A stretch of DNA of 64,000 bases from Scleroderma bovista (taxonomy: Eukaryota; Basidiomycota; Agaricomycetes; Boletales; Sclerodermataceae). Within the stretch, counting starts at the first letter, position 1; each line of letters opens with the position of its first letter. The stretch covers positions 46,291 to 110,290 of the forward strand of contig JAYMGJ010000015.1 of assembly GCA_037178675.1 (NCBI GenBank), written 5' to 3'. A program made the translations under genes and the position numbers. The notes beneath the pieces were generated by a model. The model saw only the letters and a list, made by a program, of their open reading frames with translations, was not told where the DNA came from and made no database searches. Below, in pieces: positions 1 through 12,300 of the stretch.

Positions 1-2515
1 GCTTCCGGAGAATGAAATCGATGTCTTCACCGCCACCTGTTTTCGGGAACTGCAACCCATACTCTACTCCATCGTCCACGCGACGTGTAATGAGGTTTGC
101 AGTCACTCCCCACGGCATATCCGCTTCATCTGACATTTTTTCGGCGATATTCCAAAAGTAGGTAACGCCAGCGAGATGAACTGCAGTTTTGAATACGGTA
201 TCTGCTGGGGGGAAGTGCACGTTCCCAACGAATCCGGCTGCCTTGGGATGTTTACGAATAGCATTTTCAACCTCTTGAAGAAGATTTTCCTCTGGTATGA
301 CGTCGTCGTCGAGAAAGACGACCCACTCTGCGGTGGATTCCCTCATACCCCTGTTGCGTGCGGCGGAGGCCCCCAGGTTCTCGGTATTGATGCGAATACG
401 AACATCGGTCCGATGAACATACTTCTTCTCCAGTTCACATATCGACGGGGACAGTGGATCATCGATGATGACGATAAACATCACCGTACATGTCGACGAT
501 GGTTGAAGGCCTAGAATACGATCCAGAAGAGGGAGTTGTACACGATAGCTTGGGATGACCACGTCAATTGTCAACCGTCTCTGAGCAGCTGGGCACTGCA
601 GCAGCAGCCACTTTTCAGTGGTGACTGTTGCTTTGTCCAGCGGTTCAAAAGTCCAGCCATTGGCGTGCTGTTTAGTGTACCGTGCAGTGAGGGATCCACC
701 GATTCCATTAGAAATTCGGGAGGGAAACACGAGGGAGCAATTCCAACGACGGTAAAGCTGGTAGAGGAAGGGATCGCCATCCTGATTGATGAAATTGTCG
801 GGTATGACATTTCCCGCGAAAATGTCCATGTGGGTGCGATGTATGATCGGGAATGTGGGCATGCCGGGGAAAGTGATATCCGTGAACGCAACGCACCCGA
901 AACCGTGGGGAACATTTTCACGTTTAGATATTTCCGCAAACAGGTTGTGGGCGTCCCTCATCCAACCCTCGTCCTTCACAGTGACATCATCACCCATCAG
1001 TACGAAGTAATTGCATCCGTCCTGCCAAGCTCGCTGTGCGCACCGACGCCAAATAGCGCATACATGTCCGCGTGGTTGGTCGCATATCTCGACGACGACG
1101 TTGACTATATTCTTTGATAACAGGACGGCCTCAGCGACGTTTATCCCGTTCTCGTCACGCCTCCTGAGAAAAGCGTCATCCTCGTCGATGGCAAGGTACA
1201 CCTTGAGTTCAAAGCGGAGACCACCCATTTGATGGGTGTCACGCCAGGTGGTGCGTTCGAGAGATTCAGCGAATGTACCGAGAGCGGATAAGCACTGAGT
1301 GGGAGGATCTGACCCGCGAGAGGTGATGGGAAGGAGTACTGCAAATGTAATGTATCCATGGGCCAAGTTAACCAGTTGACTGTATTGGAGTTTTTGCAAC
1401 GTAGAGACGCGTTCCTCATCGGTCGTATCAGATACTGTCTCCTGCATCTCGCGGCTGATCCATACCGCAGTCCTCTTCATTCCCTCGTCTAGAGATATCT
1501 TCGGGGACCAATGAAGTGTTCGTCTCACGAATTCATTGTCAGAGTTCCGAGCTGAAACACCGACCTGTCGAGAACTGCGATTATGGTCGAACGTGATATG
1601 CTCCATTTGAAGGCCTGCACATCGGCTTGCAACCTCAGCTAGATGATCGATGGTGACGGCTTGGTCCGACCCAACGTTGATCGGCGTCCGACAGGTGGAC
1701 TCGAGGAGTAACAAGACAGCATCGACGCAGTCATCAATGTAGAGGAAGCTGCGCCGCTGCTTTCCATCTCCCCAAATCTCTAGCGTCGCAGTAGACTTCG
1801 CCAACATTTGCGCCGCGAGTGCCTTGCGTAGCATAGCAGCCGGAGCCTTTTCACGACCGTTCATCCACGCACCGCGAGGGCCATACACATTGTGGAAGCG
1901 CGCAATGTGGACAGCCATATCAGATGCGCCGCGTAAGAGGAGCAACTCAGAGGAAAGTTTCTCCAGGCCGTAAAGACCCTGGGGGTTGGGTACATCGCCA
2001 CGCCAAGTGTCATCTTCCTTCAGGTAAACGTCTGCATGTGAATTTTCTTGCAAAGAAACGGGGTACACGCAAGCGGAGGAGGCGTAGAAGAATGTGTGGA
2101 CACCTGCATCAAGGGACACAGATAACACGTTCTGTGTCATGGTCGCATTTTCCCGATAAATGATATGATCATTATCTTCATGGATAATTCCCATGCCACC
2201 CATAGTGGCCGCAAAGTGGAGGACAACATCGACTCCTCGGACCGCGCGCTCGCAGAATGCAAGGTCACACAAGTTCCCGACAAGGATTTCAGTGCAGATG
2301 GGCTCAGTGAATGCAGATGATGGACTGATATCCACAACACGAACGAAATCTCCACGATCAAAGAGTGCTTTTGCCACGTGAGAGCCCTTTAAGAAGTAGC
2401 ACCGTATGTCTCGCAGTGCTCCATGAAAGGAAGTAAGGCTACTCACAATGAAACCGTGACCACCAGTGACCAGGTATCTTGCAGTCACAGGGGGCCCATC
2501 CTTATTATCGGGCAT
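1..2515 (-). CDS. GDP-mannose 3,5-epimerase-like / double glycosyltransferase fusion protein (3' end outside window)
   Basis: Two exons are visible: 2515-2447 (ATG at 2515, 23 codons, ending in the Rossmann motif GGHGFI) and 2386-1, separated by a 60-nt intron (GTGAGT donor; the acceptor ends AAAG). The second exon stays open to the window edge, so at least about 818 residues are coded and the C-terminus is missing. Residues 1-340 are an extended short-chain dehydrogenase/epimerase: NAD-binding GGxGFI at 18-23, an active-site YGLEK (Tyr162/Lys166), and stretches such as AATMGGMG, RFHNVYGP and EKAPAA that resemble plant GDP-mannose 3,5-epimerases. Residues about 350-620 look like a GT-A type glycosyltransferase domain (VLMGDDV as DxD-like site). 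From about 650 a second GT2-like domain begins (VVIPSYR, then LDDDV near 716). Inference: it makes or modifies a nucleotide sugar and transfers it, probably for a cell-surface glycan. The epimerase assignment is firm; the substrate is unknown. Confidence 0.85.
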   Translation of the reverse strand, partial: MPDNKDGPPVTARYLVTGGHGFIVSSLTSFHGALRDIRCYFLKGSHVAKALFDRGDFVRVVDISPSSAFTEPICTEILVGNLCDLAFCERAVRGVDVVLHFAATMGGMGIIHEDNDHIIYRENATMTQNVLSVSLDAGVHTFFYASSACVYPVSLQENSHADVYLKEDDTWRGDVPNPQGLYGLEKLSSELLLLRGASDMAVHIARFHNVYGPRGAWMNGREKAPAAMLRKALAAQMLAKSTATLEIWGDGKQRRSFLYIDDCVDAVLLLLESTCRTPINVGSDQAVTIDHLAEVASRCAGLQMEHITFDHNRSSRQVGVSARNSDNEFVRRTLHWSPKISLDEGMKRTAVWISREMQETVSDTTDEERVSTLQKLQYSQLVNLAHGYITFAVLLPITSRGSDPPTQCLSALGTFAESLERTTWRDTHQMGGLRFELKVYLAIDEDDAFLRRRDENGINVAEAVLLSKNIVNVVVEICDQPRGHVCAIWRRCAQRAWQDGCNYFVLMGDDVTVKDEGWMRDAHNLFAEISKRENVPHGFGCVAFTDITFPGMPTFPIIHRTHMDIFAGNVIPDNFINQDGDPFLYQLYRRWNCSLVFPSRISNGIGGSLTARYTKQHANGWTFEPLDKATVTTEKWLLLQCPAAQRRLTIDVVIPSYRVQLPLLDRILGLQPSSTCTVMFIVIIDDPLSPSICELEKKYVHRTDVRIRINTENLGASAARNRGMRESTAEWVVFLDDDVIPEENLLQEVENAIRKHPKAAGFVGNVHFPPADTVFKTAVHLAGVTYFWNIAEKMSDEADMPWGVTANLITRRVDDGVEYGLQFPKTGGGEDIDFILRK

Positions 2516-4320
2516 TATTACCGGAAGTTCGATACGTTCTGTGGACGATTAGCGTTTCGTACAACATATGTGACAGGAAAACGAACAGTTGTAGACTGTA
2601 CTGTGCGGTCGGCGATCTTTGCGTTGTGATTGGAACTAATAACTGAGCAGAAGGACCGTCAGTGGGGACAGGGACGAGAAACGTGATTTGTGATAACTAG
2701 GGACTAAATACGGTTTGCGAGTGGCTAAGCATAGAATTCCAGAATATGCTAGGGCGTTGGAGCTTTCCGCATAAATGACCATCGACTCCACACTGCGCCA
2801 AATGTCGTTAGAATATCATCATTCCATGACATGATGAGACGAAAAAAGTGGAAAACCCAGTGTCGATGTACAGCATTAAAATACGCACGGTTGGTGTTTG
2901 GAGTGGCACCCACTCTTTCAGAAACAATTACGATGTCATGCATTTTACGATGCTAGTTTAGACGGCTAGCAGGTGTTGTGCTCCAGGTCCAAACTGCCTG
3001 TAATTCGGACGATCGGAAGACCAAGTTTGTGTGAACGACGATCATCATTACATAATGACATCACGTGCGTCGCACCGGTCCGATCTGGTTGGGGATTGCG
3101 GACTATCTCCCTTCAAATTTTGAGGGTTGCCTACGGGAGACTGGGTATATACCATCGCGGGCCTCAAGCCTCGCCCAGACCCTCGACTTGTATTGGACTA
3201 ATTCTGTCGACAGACTCATCACATGGCGTGAGTCTCGTAACCTAGCTTATCCTCCAATAGCATCGTTCTAACAGACAACCTTTTGAGGCTACAATGATAT
3301 CACTCTTACGCCCCGCCTGGGAGCAACGCGATCGCAGATGCGACCCGCAGTCTTGATATGTATGATGTATGTATCTTGCGACGCAAAAGTTGGGTGTTTA
3401 CTTGCGTATCACAAGCACCGCATGGGTACTAGAGTGGGGAATAGTATGAGCTGGACTGCTGGCCGTGGTGAGCTCCCACATATCCTCACCAACCGTGCCA
3501 TTTGCAGCAGACCTTTGACAAGGTGGTGATTATCGCGTGCTCGATTCTCCAACGAGCTGGACTCATCACGACTAGCGGTATCACCAATTCTCAACTTACT
3601 TGTACGTCATGATGCAGATCTCGTCATGGAAGATATGACTACCGTCTTCGAGATCTGTCGTACCCGACACTTCTTCCTACCGTCCGATCGGCGTCCCATA
3701 TGTGTTTGTCCTCAGATTCATATGAAAGCAATGTACTGGACTGTTTACGCACTCGTTATCGGACTCGCTTCGCATCTCGAGGTCTTGTCTTATAGTGGAT
3801 ATAGAGCTGTGATTCGATGATCAGTTGTCTTTTCGTGTTTGCATGGATCCCCAGTTTGATTTAGACGAAGGACTCTCGACCTTCCGAGTACTATGTAAGA
3901 CATATTGACGTCGAAAGTAGCGGATACCGTACATAAGACCCACGAAAACCGCTTTATGCATACTACTGTCTTGTAACGTCGAAGTAGTACATATGCGTCC
4001 ATACGATCGATCGATCAACTGCTGCGGGACGATCACCATCATTGCAACTTGATCTTGATCCGCGGAAGCAAAAAAAATCCTCCAGTCACAGCATTTGGGA
4101 TAGAGTGCATAGCAACAACGAAAAGGCAGTGCATGTATTTAAGAAATACAGCCAGTATGGCAGTTGAAATCTGATTGCACCTTTTCACCCCCCACCCCCC
4201 CTCCTTTTTCTGGCCGAGACCAAAAGCTAGACGACAAAAAACAGATAGACGGATAGACGAAGCGCGAGGAAAGGAAAAGAAAAAGAAAAGAGAAAGAAAG
4301 AGAGGACGACACGAGGTACG
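2516..4320. other. Intergenic region without a supported gene
   Basis: This 1.8-kb stretch lies upstream of the fusion gene and downstream of the DUF6593 gene. Short open frames occur on both strands but overlap one another and show no family resemblance. A strongly purine-rich tract lies at about 4258-4310 on the + strand. It falls just beyond the stop codon of the DUF6593 gene, so as a C/T-rich tract it is probably part of that gene's 3' UTR. I see no tRNA, repeat or clear promoter element. Confidence 0.5.
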
Positions 4321-5025
4321 TTATACCGTGCTCCGCCTCTGCGAATTTCTCCGTTCGCCCTCGACACAGACGAATGTCACAAGGACATCTCCCGTAATCG
4401 TCAATCCGTGCGGTGTGAGATGGATAAGACCCGGATTTAACCTCGACGAAGGTGTGTATGTGGCTGCTGGAGCCTGTTTGCTGTCGTTGCTTGCCATCTA
4501 CGATACGGCGTACACGTTGCATAGGTGGATATGGAGAAACGGCACGGGCGGCAATCACAGTGAGTGGGCGAGAGTGCACAGAGGTGAGGGCGGGATTAGT
4601 CGGTAAGCTTATCGCAGATGAAAGTGAGGTGATAGCTCACCAGTGATGATCCGTTCTCGAAGGACCATTTATACGCCTGCCCATTGAGGGCTGTAAATGT
4701 CCTCGACCTGCGCACCCACCTCAATTCAGTCCCAATCGCTCATTCAGTGCAAAGCCAATCGAACATACGATCCCCATAGTTTACTCCTTGCAATGAACAG
4801 TTCATGGCCGTGTACCATGACGGTGCCGGGGCGACCAGACTGCCACGAGATACGGCCCAGTTCTACCTGAGTCTGTCCATCAGGTGAGACTTTTGATACG
4901 GTTGTAGTGAGCGTTCCCGAGACTGAATAGTTGTTGGTAGCAGTTTCGATTCGATAGACCATCCGCCCTTCTGGTGAGAGGAGAGCGGTATTGAAGGGAC
5001 TATCGAGAGCGAGCGAAAAGTTCAT
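4321..5025 (-). CDS. DUF6593 domain-containing protein
   Basis: A 170-residue protein is assembled from three exons: 5025-4769, 4719-4641 and 4497-4321. The introns are 49 nt (GTATGT...GAG) and 143 nt (GTGAGC...GTAG), and both joins keep the frame. The order of motifs fits DUF6593, a small family common in Agaricomycetes: an N-terminal strand-rich part with VYRIET, a middle VELGRISW, then RTFTALNGQAYKW, and the C-terminal VTFVCVEGERR that corresponds to the family's conserved vTFvyvEklRR ending. The length is normal for the family. Function is unknown; members are small soluble beta-rich proteins without a signal peptide. The start ATG at 5025 begins directly with family-like sequence. The last intron is longer than its neighbours and is the least certain part of the model. 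Confidence 0.8.
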
Positions 5026-5589
5026 GTCGACTGAGATATGCTGTGGGTGGGTAATCCTTTTGTGTGGGTGTGTGATGTTTGTATTGCGGGAAATGGGCGC
5101 GGACAGTGTACGGCCGTAAGATGTGTCCGTTCGGTTTTCACCAGCATATTAGAGTTGTGGTCCCTCGAAGTGCCGGGTTCTACCGTGGTTGGGCGCCCAC
5201 ATGTCCCTGGAGAATTGTAGCCAGAACAATTCAGCGATATTATGGTGTGGTCTGTCGGGCTGCCCGCTGTGTGCTGCGTTGACGATAGGATGGTAGGCCA
5301 GGATGACCTTGCTCTGAAACCAAGTGTACGGGTCCTCGAGAGGCAGTGTGTGATCTGCAAGCCGATTGGCTAGTGGGTGTCTGATTACTCTTTTTGGACA
5401 CGGTATTCTGACGAATTGCCGGGTTGAATTACAAGTACAACAATAAACAATGCCCTATCCTACACCCTCTAGAAATACAACGAGTCCATCCATCCCGAGC
5501 ATTATTATAAGAGATATACTCATGCTCAGCATAGGACTATCTGTGCAGCGATAAGTGTCTGTAGTTAGTTTATGGCTTACAAACCAACC

Positions 5590-6288
5590 TCATATGTCGT
5601 CGACGCTGATCATCGTCGACAGGCTGCTCCGTCTGTACGTCCGGGGTGACCCATCACCGCGACAAGGGGGAACACTCCGCCTCCCACATCTCCCCGCGAA
5701 ATTATTGCTGCGGTTCAACAGCATCCCAGCGACAACCTTTAAGCGCGCTTCGTGATCCTGAGCAGCTACCCTCTGTGCGGTCCTCTGCCGGAGGAGTGCA
5801 TCGAGTGAAGACGTCCGTGGTAATCTGACAATGGGATTGGGAGATGAGTGAGAGGCTACGCGCGTCCGTGGTGTGCGGGGAAGCTCGCCTCCTCCCGAAA
5901 CAGCAGGGTTGGCCAGTTGAGGGACTGGCACGACGTTGATGTCATCAAATGGGTCCTCCGAGGGGAATGCCATTGTGAGAGGCTGGGCAGTGGACGTACG
6001 CAGCGGGCGGGAGTCAGCGATGGGCATCATGGGAAGCTGACGCCTCGGTGCGGGGGCAGGGGAAGAAGGGAGTGACACAGGGGCAGTGCGCCAGGCAGTT
6101 TTGGGACCATGTCCGGAGGACCGTCTGTCGGTGGACATATACATGTTGTCGATTACCACGCCAGCGTAAGTGTACGAAGATTGTGGGGACTGGTGACCAA
6201 GATGTGATGCTCTAGAATACGAAGACAGCAATGGGAGACCAGAGAATGTGCCGTGGATGGTATGAATGGAGAAAGACGGAACAGACAT
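5590..6288 (-). CDS. Uncharacterised 232-residue protein, Ser/Pro/Arg-rich
   Basis: A single uninterrupted frame ends at 5590. The frame stays open far upstream, but the ATG at 6288 is the likely start: a TATAAAAA box lies about 81-88 nt before it, followed by a C/T-rich stretch typical of a fungal transcription start, and the translation upstream of this ATG looks like translated leader. The protein has no recognised domain. It is rich in Ser, Pro and Arg and has an internal DPFDDINVVPVP segment and a C-terminal part with a possible short helix (RTSSLDALLRQRTAQRVAAQ). Composition suggests a mostly disordered protein, perhaps regulatory. The same strand carries the DUF6593 gene 565 bp downstream. 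I do not recognise the family. Confidence 0.55.
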   Translation of the reverse strand: MSVPSFSIHTIHGTFSGLPLLSSYSRASHLGHQSPQSSYTYAGVVIDNMYMSTDRRSSGHGPKTAWRTAPVSLPSSPAPAPRRQLPMMPIADSRPLRTSTAQPLTMAFPSEDPFDDINVVPVPQLANPAVSGGGELPRTPRTRVASHSSPNPIVRLPRTSSLDALLRQRTAQRVAAQDHEARLKVVAGMLLNRSNNFAGRCGRRSVPPCRGDGSPRTYRRSSLSTMISVDDI

Positions 6289-6368
6289 GGTAGTACAGAC
6301 GACGACGAAGAAAACAACGACCAGCGATGGGATGGGACGAGTCCTGGAGAGAAAGAGGTGAGGTTGGA

Positions 6369-6376
6369 TTTTTATA
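6369..6376 (-). promoter_or_regulatory. TATA box of the 5590-6288 gene
   Basis: TATAAAAA is read on the minus strand about 81-88 nt upstream of the ATG at 6288 and is followed by a pyrimidine-rich leader (ACCTCACCTCTTTCTCTCC). This spacing is usual for fungal TATA-containing promoters and supports the chosen start codon. Confidence 0.55.
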
Positions 6377-9300
6377 AGCAAGGCACTAAACACAAGAATA
6401 TATTTCCCTTTTAGGAAACAATGGGCCCTGTTGTCTAGACTTGTCTTTTGTTCAAGCATCGAATCTTGGGTGTGGAAACGTGGACTCAGCTCGCCGTCGT
6501 CTCTTCCAACAACAACAGTGCCCTCCCCTACTACAATCGTTTGGGAAGCAGGGCGGTTATCAGGTATCGCCCCAAGCCTCAACGCTGATGCAACGTGGTC
6601 CTCTGCTAGTAGTCCAATTCCAATCTTCTTTGCCACATCCAGAGACAAGACTGTTGATCTGAGTTCCAACGTAAGATAAGGACCACGATATCTCGGCCGT
6701 GCTATTGCATCGGAAAACTGATCAACTCTGCATCACAAATCGGTGTATCCTTCCAACACCGGACGTGCGCTGGCACTGGAGTATCATCAAGTATTGCTCG
6801 TTCAACTCTTTTGATAAAGCGGCTGCGTTTTTGGTTCCACATCAAAACAATAATTCACTTAAATCAATTCTAAGTACAATGAACAAGTTGTGCATTACCC
6901 CGTCTCGTCAGCAGCGCAAGCCCTGTTATAATTATGCCATACCATCCACTGATGCCTCGTGTATTGGGCCTTCGATCTCCGAGCTCACCGCCGTACTAAT
7001 CCAGTGACTCCGTTGCATCTAAGTGGGCATTTTATCATGTCGTGATATGGTAGAATCCAAACCCTGTGGTTCTTCTGCGCTAATGCAACCACATCAGACC
7101 GCATCCTCCCACCCTACTGATGTCACCGCTTCCAAAACGATGGATAATCCGGCCATGGTCCACGACACAATGGGAATCCGCAAGGCATAGCAGCTGCAAG
7201 TGCATCCCGCCCATTGAATACCGAGGATCAGTGTGTCGGTCCTGACCCTGAATTCTTCACGAAACACATGAACTTCATCTTCACGTTATCCACTTACTTG
7301 TATTTCTTTTGGAACCACCTCAAAAGGCTTAAAAGGCCGCTTTCATCGAAACGAAACGCTTGGCGGGGTGTGGTCGTCGGCGTTGAAGTGGCCCTGACGC
7401 TCTCGTGAACAAAAGTCCGATCGAATGTGCACGGTGATACACCAGGTCGCCCGCCAGCTGCCGCATGAATCTGTGATGCTTGTTTTCACCAGCTAAAACG
7501 ATAAAGAAACTTTCGTCCGGTCTAGACTCTGTACCTGTGGTCTTCCTGCACAAGCATCTGCCCATTTCGTCCGTCCGTCGTCTAAATTTCAAAACGCCAC
7601 GCCTTGCGGATTGAATAGCGGTGATGGCCATACGGCTCCAAACCTCCAGGTCAGCGGAACCTTGATCGACACCTCGTTGTCGAAGTTCATTGTAACGGTT
7701 AGCCTGTGTAACCCTGTTCGACTCTCATAACAGAGCAAACAAGGCGTACATACGCCGTATGCTATGTAACTGTGTATGTATTTCTTACTTGCTGTGCGAA
7801 TCTTGATACCTCTTGGCATACACGTGTTAGAACTCCCGAGTCTGGCACCGAGTCTAGAATCCCGAACATCATGAACAGGTCAGCATCGGCCCTGAGGCTT
7901 GCATCATGATATCAGAATCATGATACATACATATCTAATCTTTGCCATGATCAGTGCGCAAGGCCGCCCGCAAGCCCCCGCAAATGAATAGGTAGTACAT
8001 ACATATTCCTTGCCGGGAACAAGGAGCGCCTAGTTAGTGTCGAGGAGTCAAAAATGCCCTTCCATCCCCCGTGCTGGCTTTCTACCTCGCCGCACCTTAT
8101 AGCTAAGGAGGGATGGCAAGGTTATTTCAGTTCCAACCTTTGCCATCGAGCCTATGCAGTAGTATCGTACCAATAGTCATGCAATGCCACTCATCTTTCC
8201 TGGGTAGTAAGAATAAAAACAGTTGAACTAATCTTTGCAAGAAAAACCCGCCGAGTTCTGACTCACGAGCTGACTTGGTAGGAGGCTGGTATGCTACAAA
8301 TCTCAAGCTGAAGGGATTTGCGGGAAGTGCGGAGGTGTATCTTCATGTGATTAACACCCTATCATTTGGGTAGGGAAAAGTAATTTGCATATTATCGCCA
8401 TGATCGTACTTTGTAGCCAGGCGACACGACAACTGAAGTCTGAGGTCGACTGGATCCTGAACCATTCAGTGTATTGCAACAGTCTCGGGTGAAAATTCGA
8501 AGCGCGACTGTTCAGCATTCCATAGTCTCTGAGGACTGTGCGGAATTATACCAAACAGCTCATCGAGCCCATGAACTTGTGGAAGGGAGCCATGTGAACG
8601 TGGGAGGAAGCTTCGGGGAGTCTTCGGGGACAAATTGAGAAGATGGAATACACTCATACGACATCAAAATAGTGTTGATTGCATCCCGAAGCAGTGAAGA
8701 GAAGTCACACCACCTAATACCTCCCCAGTTCAATACAACCCCACTCGTTGGCGCTCATTTGTATTTTATCTCCTCGGCGCTTCTCTCGAAGTCTGGTCAG
8801 AGTTATTCCTCGCTGGCTCGACGAAATTAGCGGTTCGTCTGTGCACATAATGTCTCATGCTCATGGCACGTCGGGTTTCATCTCCGTCGGCATATAGTAG
8901 TATTCCATGTGGAAGACCTCCGATCCACCGATATTTGATTGCGGTCTTCGTGGGTGGCGACACATACACCTGTGAACTTCGTGTACCGTCTTGTAATTTG
9001 CGCTCAATGGACATTCGGGATGTTTCGACACGCGTGCAACGGATGCACAGTCCTCGGCCCAAGTACAGGTTTCCTTCACAACGCATTATTATATAGGGAA
9101 GTTATTGCTCACCCTCCCAGTTTCCAGATGACCTCTCTCACGACGGCCGGCCCGCTGTAAGATATATTTGTGTCGGAAGCTCAGATCCGGTCTCCCTCTC
9201 CTTCATCCAGGGGTGCCACTAGTATTGACCGCTATCCATTACCCATGAAATTCACCCACGAGCCATCATATCACCAAGGCATGCTATGCTGGAACACACC

Positions 9301-12300
9301 AACCCACTTCAAAAAAAATACACACTTTTCCTGGCAGTTGGCGGTTCAGCATCCCGCGGTATCCAACGAGTCCGCCGCGGTCAGTATCTGGCTTAAGAGC
9401 TTCAACGTGACTTGAAACTGACAGGCACAGATTGCTCTATTTCTTTACTCAGAGCTGCGGATTTCCCGTGGCCTTGTACTCTCGGCCACTATATAGCGAT
9501 TTCTGCGAATCGATGAAAAGTCTGATATTCATGCACTAGCAACTCCATAGATGACAAAGAACCGCACAAAATGCCCAATTCGAACGGAATCCTCTCGGCG
9601 CATAATGTTCGGTAGCTTCTCTGCGGATTCCTTTCTGTTACATTCATTTAAGTTACTTAAGAGAAAGTTCATTTAATAGCGTAGACAAGTGGCAGTTCAT
9701 CGCCAGTGCCACAAAGTCAAGCTGTAAAATCCTCGGGCTCCAGAAACCAACAAGAACAAAGTCGAGAATTATATGCCTCCACGAAGCCGGGCATTCCTTT
9801 TAGTCTGTGAAATACGGACATAGGAGCAATGTAATGCTTTGTCTCCAGGAGATCCAAGGAAAACAAGGATGTGAAGGGTAGTTAAACATTTTTCCTTTGG
9901 AAAATTGATGATGCACCTTCGTGGCTGGCGAAGATACTAGTTCAGCCCCGAATGATCTCAAATGGGCCACTGGAGGGCCGTTCAGTTTCCGCAAGGAGAT
10001 ACATGCACGCTGTAACCTGACGAAAAATGGTGGCCTTGTGAACTACCGCCAACGAAGCCAGATCCGCAATCTCCAATCTAGTAAGCCCTTCGGTCGGTCA
10101 TGCAAGACCGCCGGGGGAATGTCCGATTATGCTCCAAGACTCGCCGGAGTCCTTACCCAGGGGAAGAGTATTATCGACAGTCGTTACTAGTAGTAAAGTC
10201 GTACCTAAGGTTCCGCTTAGATTTGCACTAGTACTAGGAGTTCAAATCAGCACACGACTGTAGAGTGGTAAACATGGACAATTACGCTCATGCTGCATTG
10301 CTACATACTTAATCATCTCGATACACCTTTACGCTGTAACTTCCCTGACGGGTCCACGGACCCCTGGAGATCACATTAGCCAACAGATGGGTCCACGTGT
10401 CCACAATATAGGTAAGCAGTGCCTCTGCGGTAGCCCTTCAGACTTTCAGGCCCATTCGCATCACAATTTTCCCAATTGATCTCCGCGAGGAATGGCTGGC
10501 CATATCTGCAAATGCCACGAGAAAATTGTCAAGGAAACATATTCCGTTAGGCTCTTAAGGCGTGATGAATGGTGTAAATTGGACTCGATAGATTTGTCGT
10601 TCGTGCGTTCCTTTAGTTAAGATCAAGATACGGATGTAAATCAACAAAGAAAATAAGCTAGGTGTGACAGCGAGAGTGATCGAGTGGCGTTGAGCCAAGC
10701 TTCTTACAAGTCTCGCATACAATTATAACAGACTGGTGCTGTTGCTCGCGTAATAGACTCGGCGGCACAGTACAGCGCCAGCTCCTTCCTTCAACGTCTC
10801 ATTGCTTCTTGTTGGCAAGTGGGGCACATGCTATTAATATTAGGCGCTAAACGTGGCGTGAGTGATGTATCATGAATGAAATGTGAACGACAAACAATAT
10901 TGTTGAGGGTATTGGCGGCTGTGGTTTTTACGTTGCAGGAAAAAAGGTATAGCAGAAATTACGCAGGCGCAAAATTGCGATGAGAGGTTAAATAGCGTGG
11001 CAGGACATCATAGGCCAGGAAAAGCATTAAAGAAACGGTAATGAAAGGGGGTAATGAAACTCAGCATCATCATCATACGTTGACCAGAAGCAATCGGCGA
11101 CATACTACTGCCAGCAGGTTTGTTTGCACTTGGGAGGTGTGCAATCCGGCGGATGGTTTGGGCTAAACTTGCAGTTCCGATTGTCGCACACGATCTGAAC
11201 CACAGCGTCAACAGTGGTCGGGAGACTCTTTACTAGGCTGCACGAACCAGCTCATCAGGCTGTGGAGCGGTCAGCTTCGGGCGTCACCGTCGACGGGATA
11301 ATACACTTACCAAAGTAAAGGCGTGTCCACAAGCTAAGTATACGTTACGGACACTGGCGGAGGACAACACTGCTGAGAAACGAAGATGGTGCTGGCGCTG
11401 GGGAAGGGACTCACTGTCTCCAGCGGCACATCGTGATTATGATGTGGAAAGCAACGAAGCGTTGAGAAGGTGTGCAAGCTGAGGAGCAGGACGGAGGATA
11501 CGCGTCATCCGACCGCCCTTTTATTGGGTTTGGAACGAGATCTGCGAGTCGATTGCATGCAACAGATCGCGTCTCCGAAGTCCAATGTAACCAACGGAAC
11601 AGATTGACCTTGCTAAATTTGTCGAGAAAACAAGAAACCTTGACTGAATTGATAGAATTTTTCGGAATGCGTGTTCGAGGAAGTTTGATCGTAAAAAGGA
11701 ACGAGGAGCCGAGAGGTCGAAAGGTAGATACTACTTTCTTCCCATCACACCGCAGTTCCACTCATCGAGAATTAGTTTCGGCGATGTGACACCGATATGG
11801 ATAAACGACGACCGCGAGAACAATGAGCACTTACAAAAAACGGGAGTAGTAACCCTGGGTGGTCTAGTCAGTACGCATCAGGGGATGAAGGACGAAGGGT
11901 GCATATTATGGAAATTAACTGGAAGAGATGATCACGGCGGACTTGCTATGTCGTTAACTCGATGACTACCCTGCATGGAGGGGGCCGTTGGACTGCCACA
12001 ACCATTCTCATAGAGTGATCAGTTGCGCTCAACGGTCACTACGTCTAAGCCGAGGTCCGGAGTTAGTCAAGGCTGGTGGCTGGAGGCTGACTAATCAAAA
12101 ATACATGTTCTTGGACGCCGTGTTGACGCCGTGGCAAACAGGTTCCTGGCAGGTAGAACTTGCAGCCCGAGAAGAAACGGAAAATTTACTACGGTTTGTC
12201 TCACACGTAACGTATAGCACGAAGTTAATCTCCATGCTTAGGATGCCCTTGAGCTCGTTCTTTCAATAGCCGAAATGGAGGAGGATATTAGTAGAACATC

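Noticed and set aside
571..939. 122-codon minus-strand frame
   Set aside because: Lies in another frame over the glycosyltransferase fusion; the coding frame there is open for the whole exon and has clear domains.
4175..4606. 143-codon plus-strand frame
   Set aside because: Antisense to the last exon and intron of the DUF6593 gene and over a purine tract; no domain.
6289..6669. N-terminal extension of the 5590-6288 protein
   Set aside because: The open frame continues upstream, but it passes through the TATA box and pyrimidine-rich leader.
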